DNA from: Psychrobacter piscatorii
GTDB taxonomy: Bacteria > Pseudomonadota > Gammaproteobacteria > Pseudomonadales > Moraxellaceae
Assembly (NCBI RefSeq): GCF_001444505.1
Contig: NZ_LNDJ01000107.1
Location: 1 to 64,000, forward strand
Length of the DNA stretch: 64,000 nt
Direction: 5' to 3'
Below the pieces are notes generated by a model, which saw only the letters and a program-made list of their open reading frames with translations, was not told the origin of the DNA and did not search any database. Positions within the stretch are counted from its first letter, which is position 1. Each line of letters opens with the position of its first letter. This document shows, in pieces, positions 38,152-47,191 of this stretch. The translations under genes were made by a program, and so were the position numbers.

Positions 38152-39615
38152 ATGTCTGATATGTACACACGCGAGCCGACCAATATTATTTATACTGGCG
38201 TCGCGGGTACTGGCAAAACCTATCGATTGCTCCAAATCGCGAAGCAATATACCGATTATCTGCCTGAGACAAATAATGAAGCGCTACTTGGGCAGCTGTT
38301 GCAAAGCCTAAGCTGGCGTGAAGTACTGTGTTTGATATTTTTAGACTTACGGGCTGAACAACAGGATTTGGTCAAAGTGCGAGAGCTTGTCGACCATCCT
38401 TTTTTTATCACTAAAGCGGCACAAAACGCACGTGATAAAAACCTAGAGAGCACTGCTTGGTTAGAGCTTCGCAGACATAGTCCTATAGATTCTAAAACCG
38501 TCAGTTTTGATAATCGAGCCAGCCAAGCGTACTTTGATAAAGATAACAGCGGCGCATGGTATTTACTGCCTGAGAGTATGGTGTTGCTAACAGAGTTGTC
38601 ACAGCAATTGGCGGAGTTTCAGCAGGCACAGCATGATAACCAGTCCAATCAAAACCAAAACTCTGGTCAGCAGCGTTTTAGTATGGTGAGCTTCCATCAA
38701 GCTTATGGTTATGAAGAGTTTGTCGAAGGTATTCGTCCTGTTATGAGCGGCTCTATCCAAGCAAATAACAGTCACTCGAGTAATACCCAGATGAGCTACG
38801 CCGTTCAAGACGGGGCATTTTTAAAGCTATGTCAGCGTGCCGCGCGTGACCCTCAGCATCGTTACGCGATGTTGATTGATGAGATCAATCGTGCCAATGT
38901 GTCACGAGTATTTGGCGAGCTGCTCAGTTTGATCGAGCCAGACAAGCGCGCTGGCAAACCAAATGCGATGATGGTTCATTTGGCGTATTCTGGGCGTGCT
39001 TTTAGTGTGCCTGCCAATGTTGATATCTACGCCACTATGAATACCCAAGATCATTCACTTGCGCCGCTTGATATGGCATTACGTCGACGTTTCCGCTTTA
39101 TTGATTGTCCACCGCAGCCTGAATTATTACCGATAATTGGCCGTACCAGCGGCACGACTAATCGTGCACAAGCAGACACGGTAGATTTAAGCAAATTGCT
39201 AACAGGCTTAAACATGCGCATCACACAGACGTTGGGAGCCGAGGCGCAGTTGGGGCATGCTTTTTTATTTTCAGTCGATGATTTAGCTCAATTACAAATG
39301 GTGTTGGTCGAACAGATCATCCCGCAGTTGGCGCAAGCTGCGGGCGGTCAAGTGGTTATATTGCAGTATATTTTTAGAGATGAGCAGCAACCGCTAAGCA
39401 CCCAGTTCATCCACGACAGCCAAACAATGATAAATAATGATTTGTATGATCCGATGAGTAAGAACCATGCAACGACGCAACATCAAATGTTTGCAGGGCA
39501 GGGCGCCTTTCTTGGTCAATCGATGAACGTAGGTGGCTATATGATGAATCCTGACCTTATTGCTAAGACTGGTGAGTTTGGCAAGCCCGCTATCTATCAG
39601 CGTTTGTACGAGTAA
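38152..39615 (+). CDS. mcrB: McrB-like AAA+ GTPase of a type IV restriction system
   Basis: McrB-type proteins are AAA+ motors that, with McrC, cut modified DNA. The 487-residue product has Walker A GVAGTGKT (16-23) almost at the N-terminus. The family motif FHQAYGYEEFVEGIRP comes next, then Walker B with Asp243-Glu244 (MLIDEINRANVSRVFGELL) and MNTQDHSLAPLDMALRRRF (sensor and Arg finger; E. coli has NTAD). There is no N-terminal DNA-recognition domain. Instead about 150 extra residues lie between Walker A and the FHQ motif, with a predicted helical region. The partner mcrC follows 12 bp later. Confidence 0.88.
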   Translation: MSDMYTREPTNIIYTGVAGTGKTYRLLQIAKQYTDYLPETNNEALLGQLLQSLSWREVLCLIFLDLRAEQQDLVKVRELVDHPFFITKAAQNARDKNLESTAWLELRRHSPIDSKTVSFDNRASQAYFDKDNSGAWYLLPESMVLLTELSQQLAEFQQAQHDNQSNQNQNSGQQRFSMVSFHQAYGYEEFVEGIRPVMSGSIQANNSHSSNTQMSYAVQDGAFLKLCQRAARDPQHRYAMLIDEINRANVSRVFGELLSLIEPDKRAGKPNAMMVHLAYSGRAFSVPANVDIYATMNTQDHSLAPLDMALRRRFRFIDCPPQPELLPIIGRTSGTTNRAQADTVDLSKLLTGLNMRITQTLGAEAQLGHAFLFSVDDLAQLQMVLVEQIIPQLAQAAGGQVVILQYIFRDEQQPLSTQFIHDSQTMINNDLYDPMSKNHATTQHQMFAGQGAFLGQSMNVGGYMMNPDLIAKTGEFGKPAIYQRLYE

Positions 39616-39627
39616 GGTGGCTGTTTA

Positions 39628-41175
39628 GTGAGAACTCATAATCAATACTATGCGCAAGGAAACTATATTAATGCAAATAATATTAATGCAGACAGTTTTT
39701 ATGCTCGTATGCCTAACAGTAAGGCTCTCGTAGCAAATGTTATCACGGTATTTGAACATCAACGCCTCACAGCGCACGATTTCGCGCATGTCTCTGACTT
39801 TCATTGGCTAATGGCGCAAGAATTTGCCGTGTTTACCATCAAGCGTAAACAAGGACAGTGGCAACTCAAGGTTGGGCATCATATAGGAATTATCCTTTTG
39901 CCTAGTGGTATGACACTTGAGCTATTGCCAAAACTGAATCAATCCACTCAATATAATAATATTGCTCAGACTCGTCACTGGGTACAAGGCATGTTATCCG
40001 ACTTGACTCGTCTTGATGCGCGTCAAAGTCGTAAGCTGCCTAATATGAAAAATTTGGGTCAGTTTAGTGGTCAGTCAATGCCATTATCTGTCGAGGCTCC
40101 GCCATTGTCAGACTGGCTATCAGAGCAGTTTTTGCAGCGCTTGGTTCGTTATCAGCCAACCCAGCACTATCAGGCGCAGATCAATAACCAATCATCGCTA
40201 CAAGGGCGGCTGGTCATCAAAGAGCAGCTACGACACAACAGCATGCAGCCGCATAAGTTTGTCTGTGAGCGTAGTGTGCTCAGTCAAGATATGTTGGCCA
40301 ATCGCTTGATTAAGAGCGCATTGGTATGGCTGATGCCGTTACTGCCTAGAGCTATATGTACACCGCTCTTACGGCCATGGCAGCCGTTATCTGGGCTAAA
40401 CCAGCGTGAACGACAGCGACTAGAGTCAATATATAATCAAGCAAAGCAGCAGTTAAACGTCCTGCCATTACAAAAACAGCAGTTGCAAGCCGCACAGCAG
40501 TTGGTAGACCTAGCTTATTGGCTGTTACAGCAGTCAAATGCATCGACAGGTTATGGTATTGATCCCACTCGACCAAACCTACCTCAGCCAAGATTGTGTC
40601 TATTGATCGATATGAATCAGGCGTTTGAACAGTGGACGAGTCAGCGTATCGCATCGATGTTTCAGCAATTAAGTAGCAATTATCGTCCTTTTTACCAAAC
40701 CCAAAGTGTCTGGCTCAATGATAGCGAGGGTCAAGCATGCGTATCGATACGACCAGATTTGCTGATATACAAAACGGCTGATAATGATAATAACCAAAAT
40801 CAGAGTGACACCGCGGTTAGTAAAGAGACAGTAAACGGTTACTATAGCCACGTCATCGATATCAAATGGAAATATCTGCCTCATGCTGGTGCTATTACTG
40901 CCAGCGATGCCTATCAGTTGACCAGCTATGCACAGGCCTATCAAGCAGGGCAAGGTTGGATGGTATATCCTGTATTAGGAGACAAGAGACGACCAGTTGC
41001 GCTTAAGCAGCAGAATTATCGTGACAATGGCGATAATAAAAGTGACATTAGCAGTGACATTAGCGATGGTACTAAAAGTAACCACTCAAACCATGCGGAT
41101 TTATGGCTAATACCGTTTGATGTGCTGACAGGTATGGTCAACGGTGATTTGCCTACGAATTTGAATGAGAAATAA
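39628..41175 (+). CDS. mcrC: McrC-like endonuclease subunit
   Basis: McrC is the nuclease and GTPase stimulator of McrBC. Of 515 residues, the N-terminal half has the McrC beta-barrel signature (EFAVFTIKRKQGQWQLKVGHHIG, then TLELLPKL). The C-terminal PD-(D/E)xK nuclease shows Asp377 (IRPDLLIY) and Asp411-x-Lys413 (HVIDIKWKYL). It is longer than E. coli McrC (348), with an extended central region and an Asn/Asp/Ser-rich insertion near 385-400 and 465-490. The start is GTG, with AAGGTGG upstream. It forms an operon with mcrB. Confidence 0.88.
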   Translation: MRTHNQYYAQGNYINANNINADSFYARMPNSKALVANVITVFEHQRLTAHDFAHVSDFHWLMAQEFAVFTIKRKQGQWQLKVGHHIGIILLPSGMTLELLPKLNQSTQYNNIAQTRHWVQGMLSDLTRLDARQSRKLPNMKNLGQFSGQSMPLSVEAPPLSDWLSEQFLQRLVRYQPTQHYQAQINNQSSLQGRLVIKEQLRHNSMQPHKFVCERSVLSQDMLANRLIKSALVWLMPLLPRAICTPLLRPWQPLSGLNQRERQRLESIYNQAKQQLNVLPLQKQQLQAAQQLVDLAYWLLQQSNASTGYGIDPTRPNLPQPRLCLLIDMNQAFEQWTSQRIASMFQQLSSNYRPFYQTQSVWLNDSEGQACVSIRPDLLIYKTADNDNNQNQSDTAVSKETVNGYYSHVIDIKWKYLPHAGAITASDAYQLTSYAQAYQAGQGWMVYPVLGDKRRPVALKQQNYRDNGDNKSDISSDISDGTKSNHSNHADLWLIPFDVLTGMVNGDLPTNLNEK

Positions 41176-41291
41176 TGATTCCATCAATCATAAGAATCAT
41201 GATTAACGAAGGTTTTTGAAGAGACTATTTTTATAAGAATGTCTTTTTTGAAAGAATTTAGCATTTATTTAAAATTAATCGAAAATAGGTG

Positions 41292-41320
41292 TTGACACAA
41301 TCGCCTTTACCCCTTAATAT
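41292..41320 (+). promoter_or_regulatory. Strong sigma-70 promoter of the tRNA cluster
   Basis: TTGACA (41292-41297) and TAATAT (41315-41320) are 17 bp apart, near-consensus. Transcription would start near 41327 and cover the tRNAs from 41409. Confidence 0.8.
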
Positions 41321-41408
41321 GTGCACCTCGATAGCGAGGAACACTAACAAGTTAGCGGCATTGCCAACAACGAGTTAATCGACAAACTATCGTGATAATA
41401 GAGAATTT

Positions 41409-41485
<77 letters not shown>

Positions 41486-41593
41486 TCTATTTTAAGAGCC
41501 TTACAGGCTTTTTTTTATGTATAATGATTTAGTTTCTGATATAGTAAAAATTATATTATAGACTGAATGATAGTATATAAAAGTCCTCTAAGA

Positions 41594-41670
41594 GCGCCTG
41601 TAGCTCAGCTGGATAGAGCATCTCCCTTCTAAGGAGGTGGTCGCAGGTTCGAATCCTGCCAGGCGCGCCA
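41594..41670 (+). tRNA. tRNA-Arg (anticodon TCT)
   Basis: 77 nt with acceptor GCGCCTG/CAGGCGC, anticodon stem-loop CTCCCTTCTAAGGAG, T-loop GGTTCGAATCC and encoded GCCA end. It decodes AGA. Confidence 0.97.
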
Positions 41671-41710
41671 TTTAGCCTGCAAATCTTGCCTTCTTCTTGG
41701 CAGTAGTTAT

Positions 41711-41787
41711 GGCGGTTGTAGCTCAGTTGGTAGAGCCCCGGGTTGTGATCTCGGTTGTCGTGGGTTCGAGTCCCATCAGTCGCCCCA
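41711..41787 (+). tRNA. tRNA-His (anticodon GTG)
   Basis: The acceptor forms eight pairs (GGCGGTTG with CAGTCGCC), including the extra G-1:C73 pair special to tRNA-His. The anticodon loop is TTGTGAT, and T-loop GGTTCGAGTCC and CCA are encoded. Confidence 0.96.
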
Positions 41788-41853
41788 TTTTATTTTGCAT
41801 TGTCTGCATATAAATCCTATCTTTATACTAAACCTTATCGAATAAATAGCACT

Positions 41854-41874
41854 CGCCACTGTTGGCGTTTTTTT
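41854..41874 (+). terminator. Terminator of the tRNA cluster
   Basis: CGCCA and TGGCG pair around CTGT, and seven T residues follow. The stem is short but well placed. Confidence 0.75.
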
Positions 41875-42220
41875 GTGCCTGCTTGATTTCTATTTCTCTG
41901 TATTATCCTATAATATTAAACGGTTAAAGCTTTCTGAACTTTTGATTGTTTAACGATTCACTGACTTCTTATTCATATCGATTTTGCGATAGGTTTTTCT
42001 TCAAAACCTAAACTGACTGTGTCTGCTCTACTATTGGTTAGTACTGCTTATGAGTAAATAGACATCATGTTTTAAATCGGGCATTATGCTTAGGTCTTGA
42101 TGCATCCTGCTGATTGAGACATCGTATTGGCTAGATCGAAAAAATTTAAAGCATTTTGGATACACACCCGCCTTTTTAAGATTTGTTGTTATTGACCCTG
42201 TATTATTGAGGAAATGATTG
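41875..42220. other. Intergenic region before the AraC-type gene
   Basis: This 346-bp A/T-rich stretch lies between the tRNA terminator and the AraC regulator. No gene, repeat or tRNA remnant is seen, so there is no sign of an integrated element at tRNA-His in this interval. Confidence 0.5.
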
Positions 42221-43156
42221 ATGGACGCATTGAGCGTATTGCTACAGAATGTGCACCTATTTGAGACCAAGTATTATCGTTTGAATGGTGCTGGCAATTG
42301 GTCTTATTCTATGAGTAGAAAAGACACCATTTTATTTTACTTGGTGATGTCTGGTGGTTTTTGTATAGATGTTGGTAATGGCCTACGCGAAGCTCGTGCT
42401 GGTGATATGATTATGATCCCGAACGCGCATAAGCACGTAAGCTATGCACTCAATCATCATGGTGACGTGGCTGAACCCCTCGATGAATTACTGACCAATT
42501 GTCAAGATCGCACGCTTGAGATTGATGGCAATGGCGATCCTAATTCCTCATTGATTTTGATTGAATGTAAATACGATAAAGAGATGATTAGCCCTCTACT
42601 ATCTGTGTTACCACCGATATTACCTGAGCTCAATGATGCGGCTGATGGTCGGTTTGAGGTAATTGATGTGGAGATCAAGCTTTTGACCTTGGAGTCTGAG
42701 CGCGAACGCATGGGCAAAACGGCTGTGATCAATCACTGGGCAAGCATCATGATGATTGAATGTTTGCGCGTTTATATTGAAAGCTTACCTGAGGCGACTG
42801 AGAATTGGCTAAAGGCCATGAAAGATCCGTTTTTGACCAAGGCGCTTGCAGCGATGCATGAGGCGCCAAGTCAAAGCTGGACCATTCATAAGCTTGCAGA
42901 GGTGGCAGGTATGTCGCGCTCGAGCTTTGCCCAGCGCTTTAAAGATACGGTAGGGATGCCGCCGCTCACTTATTTGATTGATTACCGCTTGCGTTTGGCA
43001 GCACGTTATTTGCGCTTACAGCAAAATAGTATCAGCCGTATCAGTGATATGGTGGGCTATGCGTCAGATTCAACTTTTAGTCAGGCGTTCAAACGCGTTT
43101 ATGGTGTCTCACCAAAAGCATACCGTCAACAGTATCAACAACAAAAGCTTGCATAA
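42221..43156 (+). CDS. AraC-family transcriptional regulator
   Basis: This is a 311-residue regulator. Its N-terminal cupin-like ligand domain (about 1-190, with FYLVMSGGFCIDV and AGDMIMIPNAHKH) belongs to the AraC-ligand-binding cupin_6 type. Two HTH motifs follow in the C-terminus (WTIHKLAEVAGMSRSSFAQRF and ISRISDMVGYASDSTFSQAF, ending VYGVSPKAYRQ). The effector and targets are unknown; related proteins often control oxidoreductases. The ATG at 42221 is used although a TTG precedes it by one codon. A strong terminator follows. Confidence 0.9.
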   Translation: MDALSVLLQNVHLFETKYYRLNGAGNWSYSMSRKDTILFYLVMSGGFCIDVGNGLREARAGDMIMIPNAHKHVSYALNHHGDVAEPLDELLTNCQDRTLEIDGNGDPNSSLILIECKYDKEMISPLLSVLPPILPELNDAADGRFEVIDVEIKLLTLESERERMGKTAVINHWASIMMIECLRVYIESLPEATENWLKAMKDPFLTKALAAMHEAPSQSWTIHKLAEVAGMSRSSFAQRFKDTVGMPPLTYLIDYRLRLAARYLRLQQNSISRISDMVGYASDSTFSQAFKRVYGVSPKAYRQQYQQQKLA

Positions 43157-43190
43157 GTTATTATTTTAACGTCCTCAGTGTTCATTTATT

Positions 43191-43231
43191 AAAAGCGTTA
43201 AGGCGACCAAGGTATCCTTAGCGCTTTTTTT
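43191..43231 (+). terminator. Terminator after the AraC-type gene
   Basis: AAAAGCGTTAAGG pairs with CCTTAGCGCTTTT with one G-T pair, followed by seven T residues. Confidence 0.88.
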
Positions 43232-43447
43232 GATTGATATATATCTAGCATTTGCCTAGGTAAAATACTTGGCAGTCAACTGGCGCTATTTTGGCTAGGC
43301 AAGGCTGACAATACGCTTGTGTTCAGGTACTATGGAATAATGAGTCGTCGAGGTGTGAGCGTTCATATTTGACGCATGATATGTGACTGTATATCCGTTG
43401 CATAAAAGGATCGAGACGATGTTTATTTTTGCTGCTGATGGTATGTT

Positions 43448-44503
43448 ATGACTGAACCGACCGCAAAGCCAAGTACAGAAGCCAATAGCCACCAAGGTAC
43501 TACTGCAACTGCTAAAAAAGAACAGAAATCTGATAAAGCTAATGGGCAAGATAACGTGCATGCTAGCAAAACGGTGTTAGCTAATACGGCTGAGATGCCT
43601 GATAAAGCGGCATTATTAACGCTATTTACTTTGTCAGATACCAAGGAGAGCATTGATGAAGTAGGCGCTAGCGAACAGCCTGACACCGATACATCAACCA
43701 TACAGCCTACTGCCAATGAGTCAAACGTGGCTGCGCAGCGTGTGGCTCTTTATCATAGCCAGCACGAACGCACTCGACTGCTATATATGGCATCTGCCAA
43801 TACGCGCCCCACGTATTTAGTACAAACCCTCAAATCACAATTTGCAGAATATCAGCAGTATTTGCTTGCTCAACAGCTTGATAAGCGTGGTTTGATGGAT
43901 ACGGAAATGCTTGAACGACTTTGGCAGCAGCTGCACGTGGTCGATGATATTATTGCAGATATCGTGCATCATATGCCCGCTCAGCAGCCAGCAGGTTGGC
44001 AGCTTACCACGCAGGATGGGCGCAACCCGCTGTGTTTTGCCACTGTCGGTAAGCTAAAACATGGCAAGCCAATCCGTGATCAAGGCAGTCTCAACAGCTA
44101 CGTGCTAGGTCACTTTGGCGTGAGCAGCTTTACCTATGATCGGGGGTATTATATCGGTCACGTGGTTGGGTATTTATTCAGCTGTTATTTCTGCGCGCAC
44201 TTATCTATCAGTTATGGTGTGGCAGCGCTCGGTCAGCAAGTCGTTGCTGATTATGACTATGCTAGTCTTGAGACGCCGCACATGGTCAGGCTGTTACAAG
44301 GTCTGGATGGGTATTGTAAAAAACGTGTCTATCAATTGGCAGTGATTTGTGCGCGCTTGAGTGTGTTTGCAAGTGATAAACGCATTGAGAGAATGCTGAT
44401 TGCTGAGGTCAATGATTTTGATAAAAAGTTACAGCAGCAGCATTTGGATGTTTTATTATTACAAGGCTTGATGCCTGACAGTAATGACTCAACGCCGCTT
44501 TGA
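43448..44503 (+). CDS. Hypothetical protein, 351 residues
   Basis: No family is recognised. The first 90 residues are Thr/Ser/Asp-rich and probably disordered. From about 95 the chain looks folded and mainly helical, with His-, Gln- and Leu-rich helices. There are two short hydrophobic stretches near 240-255 (HVVGYLFSCYFCAHLSISYG) that contain two Cys. There is no signal peptide. Its stop codon (44501-44503) lies immediately beside the inverted Correia-like repeat. Neighbours are an AraC regulator and gspF. Confidence 0.65.
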   Translation: MTEPTAKPSTEANSHQGTTATAKKEQKSDKANGQDNVHASKTVLANTAEMPDKAALLTLFTLSDTKESIDEVGASEQPDTDTSTIQPTANESNVAAQRVALYHSQHERTRLLYMASANTRPTYLVQTLKSQFAEYQQYLLAQQLDKRGLMDTEMLERLWQQLHVVDDIIADIVHHMPAQQPAGWQLTTQDGRNPLCFATVGKLKHGKPIRDQGSLNSYVLGHFGVSSFTYDRGYYIGHVVGYLFSCYFCAHLSISYGVAALGQQVVADYDYASLETPHMVRLLQGLDGYCKKRVYQLAVICARLSVFASDKRIERMLIAEVNDFDKKLQQQHLDVLLLQGLMPDSNDSTPL

Positions 44504-44650
44504 TATAGTCAATCCTAAATAAAACAGATACATTATATATCAAGGTGGAACTGGTCTAAATTTTCCTTGCGCGCTGTGCCTACGCAGACAGAGGCTGCGA
44601 AAAATTTATCCCAGTCCCACTGTATCGTTTTTATACTGAATTCACTATAG
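44504..44650 (-). repeat. 147-bp Correia-like palindromic repeat, copy B
   Basis: This is the inverted copy of the element at 24031-24177. It is identical over the outer parts (about 55 bp and 65 bp) and differs in the centre (6 changes in 12 positions) plus three scattered sites. It is bounded by TATAG at both ends, the same as Correia elements of Neisseria. It begins directly after the stop codon of the upstream gene and lies about 80 bp before gspF. Confidence 0.8.
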
Positions 44651-44731
44651 ATAGTTTTTATAGACATTACCCTTTTTGTTAAGCCATACATCCAAACCCC
44701 TACCTGTGACTTTTTTAGGATATCTGCCGCT

Positions 44732-45934
44732 ATGCCCGCTTATCATTTTAAAGCGCTTGACGACCAAGGTAGTGTCCAAAAAGGCTTACTAGAAGGGGAT
44801 TCTGCTCGGCAAGTTCGGCAGCAGCTGCGTGATAAGCAGTGGACACCAGTCGAAGTCAGTGCGGTCAATGACAGACAAAGCCAAAACAAAAGCCGCTATA
44901 AAAAACCATCTGCTTATGAGCTTGCATTACTCACACGCCAGTTAGCTGTGTTACTAGCGGCTGGTATTCCACTTGAAGAAACTTTGGCTGCTGTCGCTAA
45001 ACAATCGCCAAAGACGCATATCAAATCTCTGATGCTGGCGGTACGCTCACATGTCCTCGAAGGCTTAAGCTTAGCACGAGCATTACAACAAGCCGCAAGC
45101 TTCCCACCGTTATATATTGCCACGATTGCCGCAGGCGAAAAATCTGGTCACTTGGATTTAATCCTTAATCAGCTAGCCGACTACACTGAAAACCGCTTTG
45201 CCCTTCAAAAGAAAATCCAAGGGGCGATGGTCTATCCGATTGTACTGATGGTCATGGCAATTGGCGTGATCATGGGGCTGATGAGTTTTGTGGTGCCCAA
45301 AATTGTCAAAGTCTTTGAGCAGTCCGAACAGGCCTTGCCATTGATTACTCAAGTCGTTCTGACGTTATCAAATATCATTACGCAGTGGTGGTGGTTAATG
45401 CTGCTGGTATCGGCAGGTACTGCGTTTTTGTTTTATCGTTTTGCCCAAACGCAGGCTGGGAAATTGGCAATAGATAGTATGGTGCTCAGGCTACCGATAT
45501 TAGCCAGATTGTCTAAGGGATTGAATGCGGCGCGTTTTGCTAGTACGCTTGCGATTTTGGTGCGTTCAGGGGTGCCGTTGATTGAGGCGCTACATATTGG
45601 TGCGGCAGTGACGACCAATTTGCACATCAAGCAAACGATAGTGACTGCTGCTGATAGGGTCACAGAAGGCTCAAGTTTATCCAGCCAACTCGAAAAATCT
45701 ACTTACTTTCCGCCCATGATGGTACAAATGATCAAAAGCGGTGAGAATTCAGGCGAGCTTGAAAGTATGCTCAGTCGGGCCGCCACAATGCAGGAGGCGG
45801 AGGCCACCAATTTTATCAGTACCTTACTATCATTGCTTGAGCCTTTGATGTTGGTTTTGATGGGCGTGGTGGTGATGATTATCGTGATGGCAGTGATGCT
45901 ACCAATCGTTAATATGAATGACTTGGCAGGCTAG
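44732..45934 (+). CDS. gspF: Type II secretion inner-membrane protein GspF
   Basis: GspF is the platform protein of the type II secretion system. The 400-residue product starts MPAYHFKALDDQGSVQKGLLEGDSARQVRQQLR, given here only as the motif DSARQVRQQLR typical of GspF. It has two GspF repeats (about 70-190 and 270-390), each with LLTRQLAVLLAAGIPL or FASTLAILVRSGVPL. Three TM helices are at about 168-190, 217-240 and 370-395. gspG lies 0.58 kb downstream in the same direction. Confidence 0.93.
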   Translation: MPAYHFKALDDQGSVQKGLLEGDSARQVRQQLRDKQWTPVEVSAVNDRQSQNKSRYKKPSAYELALLTRQLAVLLAAGIPLEETLAAVAKQSPKTHIKSLMLAVRSHVLEGLSLARALQQAASFPPLYIATIAAGEKSGHLDLILNQLADYTENRFALQKKIQGAMVYPIVLMVMAIGVIMGLMSFVVPKIVKVFEQSEQALPLITQVVLTLSNIITQWWWLMLLVSAGTAFLFYRFAQTQAGKLAIDSMVLRLPILARLSKGLNAARFASTLAILVRSGVPLIEALHIGAAVTTNLHIKQTIVTAADRVTEGSSLSSQLEKSTYFPPMMVQMIKSGENSGELESMLSRAATMQEAEATNFISTLLSLLEPLMLVLMGVVVMIIVMAVMLPIVNMNDLAG

Positions 45935-46178
45935 TCAATAGTTAACTGACTAGCTGAAAAACAGCCGATATGCTCTTCTCAAATTATCAACTATCTGCAT
46001 TTTTATCCTCTCTTAATTACCTATCTTGCTAAACCCTACGTTAGCTTTCTTAAGATTTGCTTACTGTTGTATATTGTTGACCAAACAAAATTTTTGCTAT
46101 GGTAAACCTAAGCACCACGTTATAGTGAAAGCGGGTGAAAACGATAGTGATAAATATCGATGATTATTTGGTGACGGC
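45935..46178. other. Intergenic region gspF-gspG, first part
   Basis: The gap between the genes is 575 bp (45935-46509). This part is A/T-rich with no gene. TATAGTGAA and AAAACGATA near 46124-46150 resemble an end of the Correia-like repeat, but the match is weak. Confidence 0.45.
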
Positions 46179-46233
46179 TACTTGCTGCTGATTACTTGTT
46201 GCTGCTGATTACTTGTTGCTGATGGTTACTTGG
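46179..46233. repeat. 17-bp tandem repeat before gspG
   Basis: Three imperfect copies of TACTTGTTGCTGCTGAT lie in a row, with a fourth partial copy starting TACTTGGT. It is about 280 bp upstream of the chosen gspG start. Confidence 0.75.
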
Positions 46234-46509
46234 TATTGACTGTAATGACAATCTGAGCACAGCGCTGGATAAAAATAAAACCATGGTTTATAGTGACAAT
46301 AATTTAGGGTTTGATTGATAAGCCCATAGACGCATGAGTGCTACTAGAACGCCACTTTTACTATTTACATAACTGTGATGACCAAAGCAATGACTATGAC
46401 TGACACCCTTCAAGTAAATATTAGCCCAAAAAGTGCCAATACCAAAGATGACAATAATAATATTCAAGCCCATGGTGGTATTGTAAATGACCGTCAGAGA
46501 GTCCATTCA

Positions 46510-46950
46510 ATGACACATCGCAGCTTGATAGGTAAGTCTAGACAATCGGGATTTACGCTTATTGAGATTATGGTCGTTATCGTTATCTTGGCTATTCTTG
46601 CAGGCTTGGTCGTCCCAAAAGTAGTCGGGCAAAGTGACAAAGCGCGTGTCAAAACCACTGAAACCGCGCTCGCTACCGTCTCCAACGCGTTAGACATGTA
46701 TAAAGTCGACAATTCACGCTATCCGACGACAGCGCAAGGACTAGAGGCGCTTACCACACCGCCAAGTGACGCCAAAAACTATCCTGAAGGCGGCTATATA
46801 AAAGGTGGCTATCCTACTGATGGTTGGGAGAATGAATTGCAATATGTGTCGCCAGGTAGTGAAGGGCGAGCTTATGACTTGTTTTCTTTAGGTGCAGATG
46901 GACAGCAAGGTGGTGAAGGTCAGGATGCGGATCTTTATGCTCAGCTATAA
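46510..46950 (+). CDS. gspG: Type II secretion major pseudopilin GspG
   Basis: GspG builds the pseudopilus of type II secretion. The prepilin cleavage site is QSG/FTLIE with Glu5 of the mature chain. The MVVIVILAILAGLVVP helix follows, and then the GspG-specific calcium loop region (NSRYPTTAQGLEALTTPP, GWENELQYVSPG, YDLFSLGADGQQGGEG). The start is set at 46510 (146 residues) because leaders are short and AGAGAG lies upstream. The frame is open to 46375, which would give a 59-residue leader. A terminator follows. Confidence 0.92.
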   Translation: MTHRSLIGKSRQSGFTLIEIMVVIVILAILAGLVVPKVVGQSDKARVKTTETALATVSNALDMYKVDNSRYPTTAQGLEALTTPPSDAKNYPEGGYIKGGYPTDGWENELQYVSPGSEGRAYDLFSLGADGQQGGEGQDADLYAQL

Positions 46951-47034
46951 AATTTAGCTTTGTCTGCATCTAAAAAATCTATACCAATAAAATATCGTTA
47001 AACGCACTTACTATCGTGCAATTAACGACCTATC

Positions 47035-47072
47035 AATATCAACCAGTATCTTTTTATTGGTTGATATTTTTT
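47035..47072 (+). terminator. gspG terminator
   Basis: AATATCAACCA pairs with TGGTTGATATT, followed by T residues. Confidence 0.85.
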
Positions 47073-47191
47073 ATCGATACGTAAAATAAATACCATCTGA
47101 TATGAACCTTGTATTGAGGGTCAATAGTTTTATCAGTAGGTGTATGTCCGTACTGCCAGTCACTGGAAGCTAACATCAAAGGTAATAACTT

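Noticed and set aside
40352-40953. Antisense frames inside mcrC.
   Set aside because: They are opposite the conserved nuclease region and have no supporting start signals.
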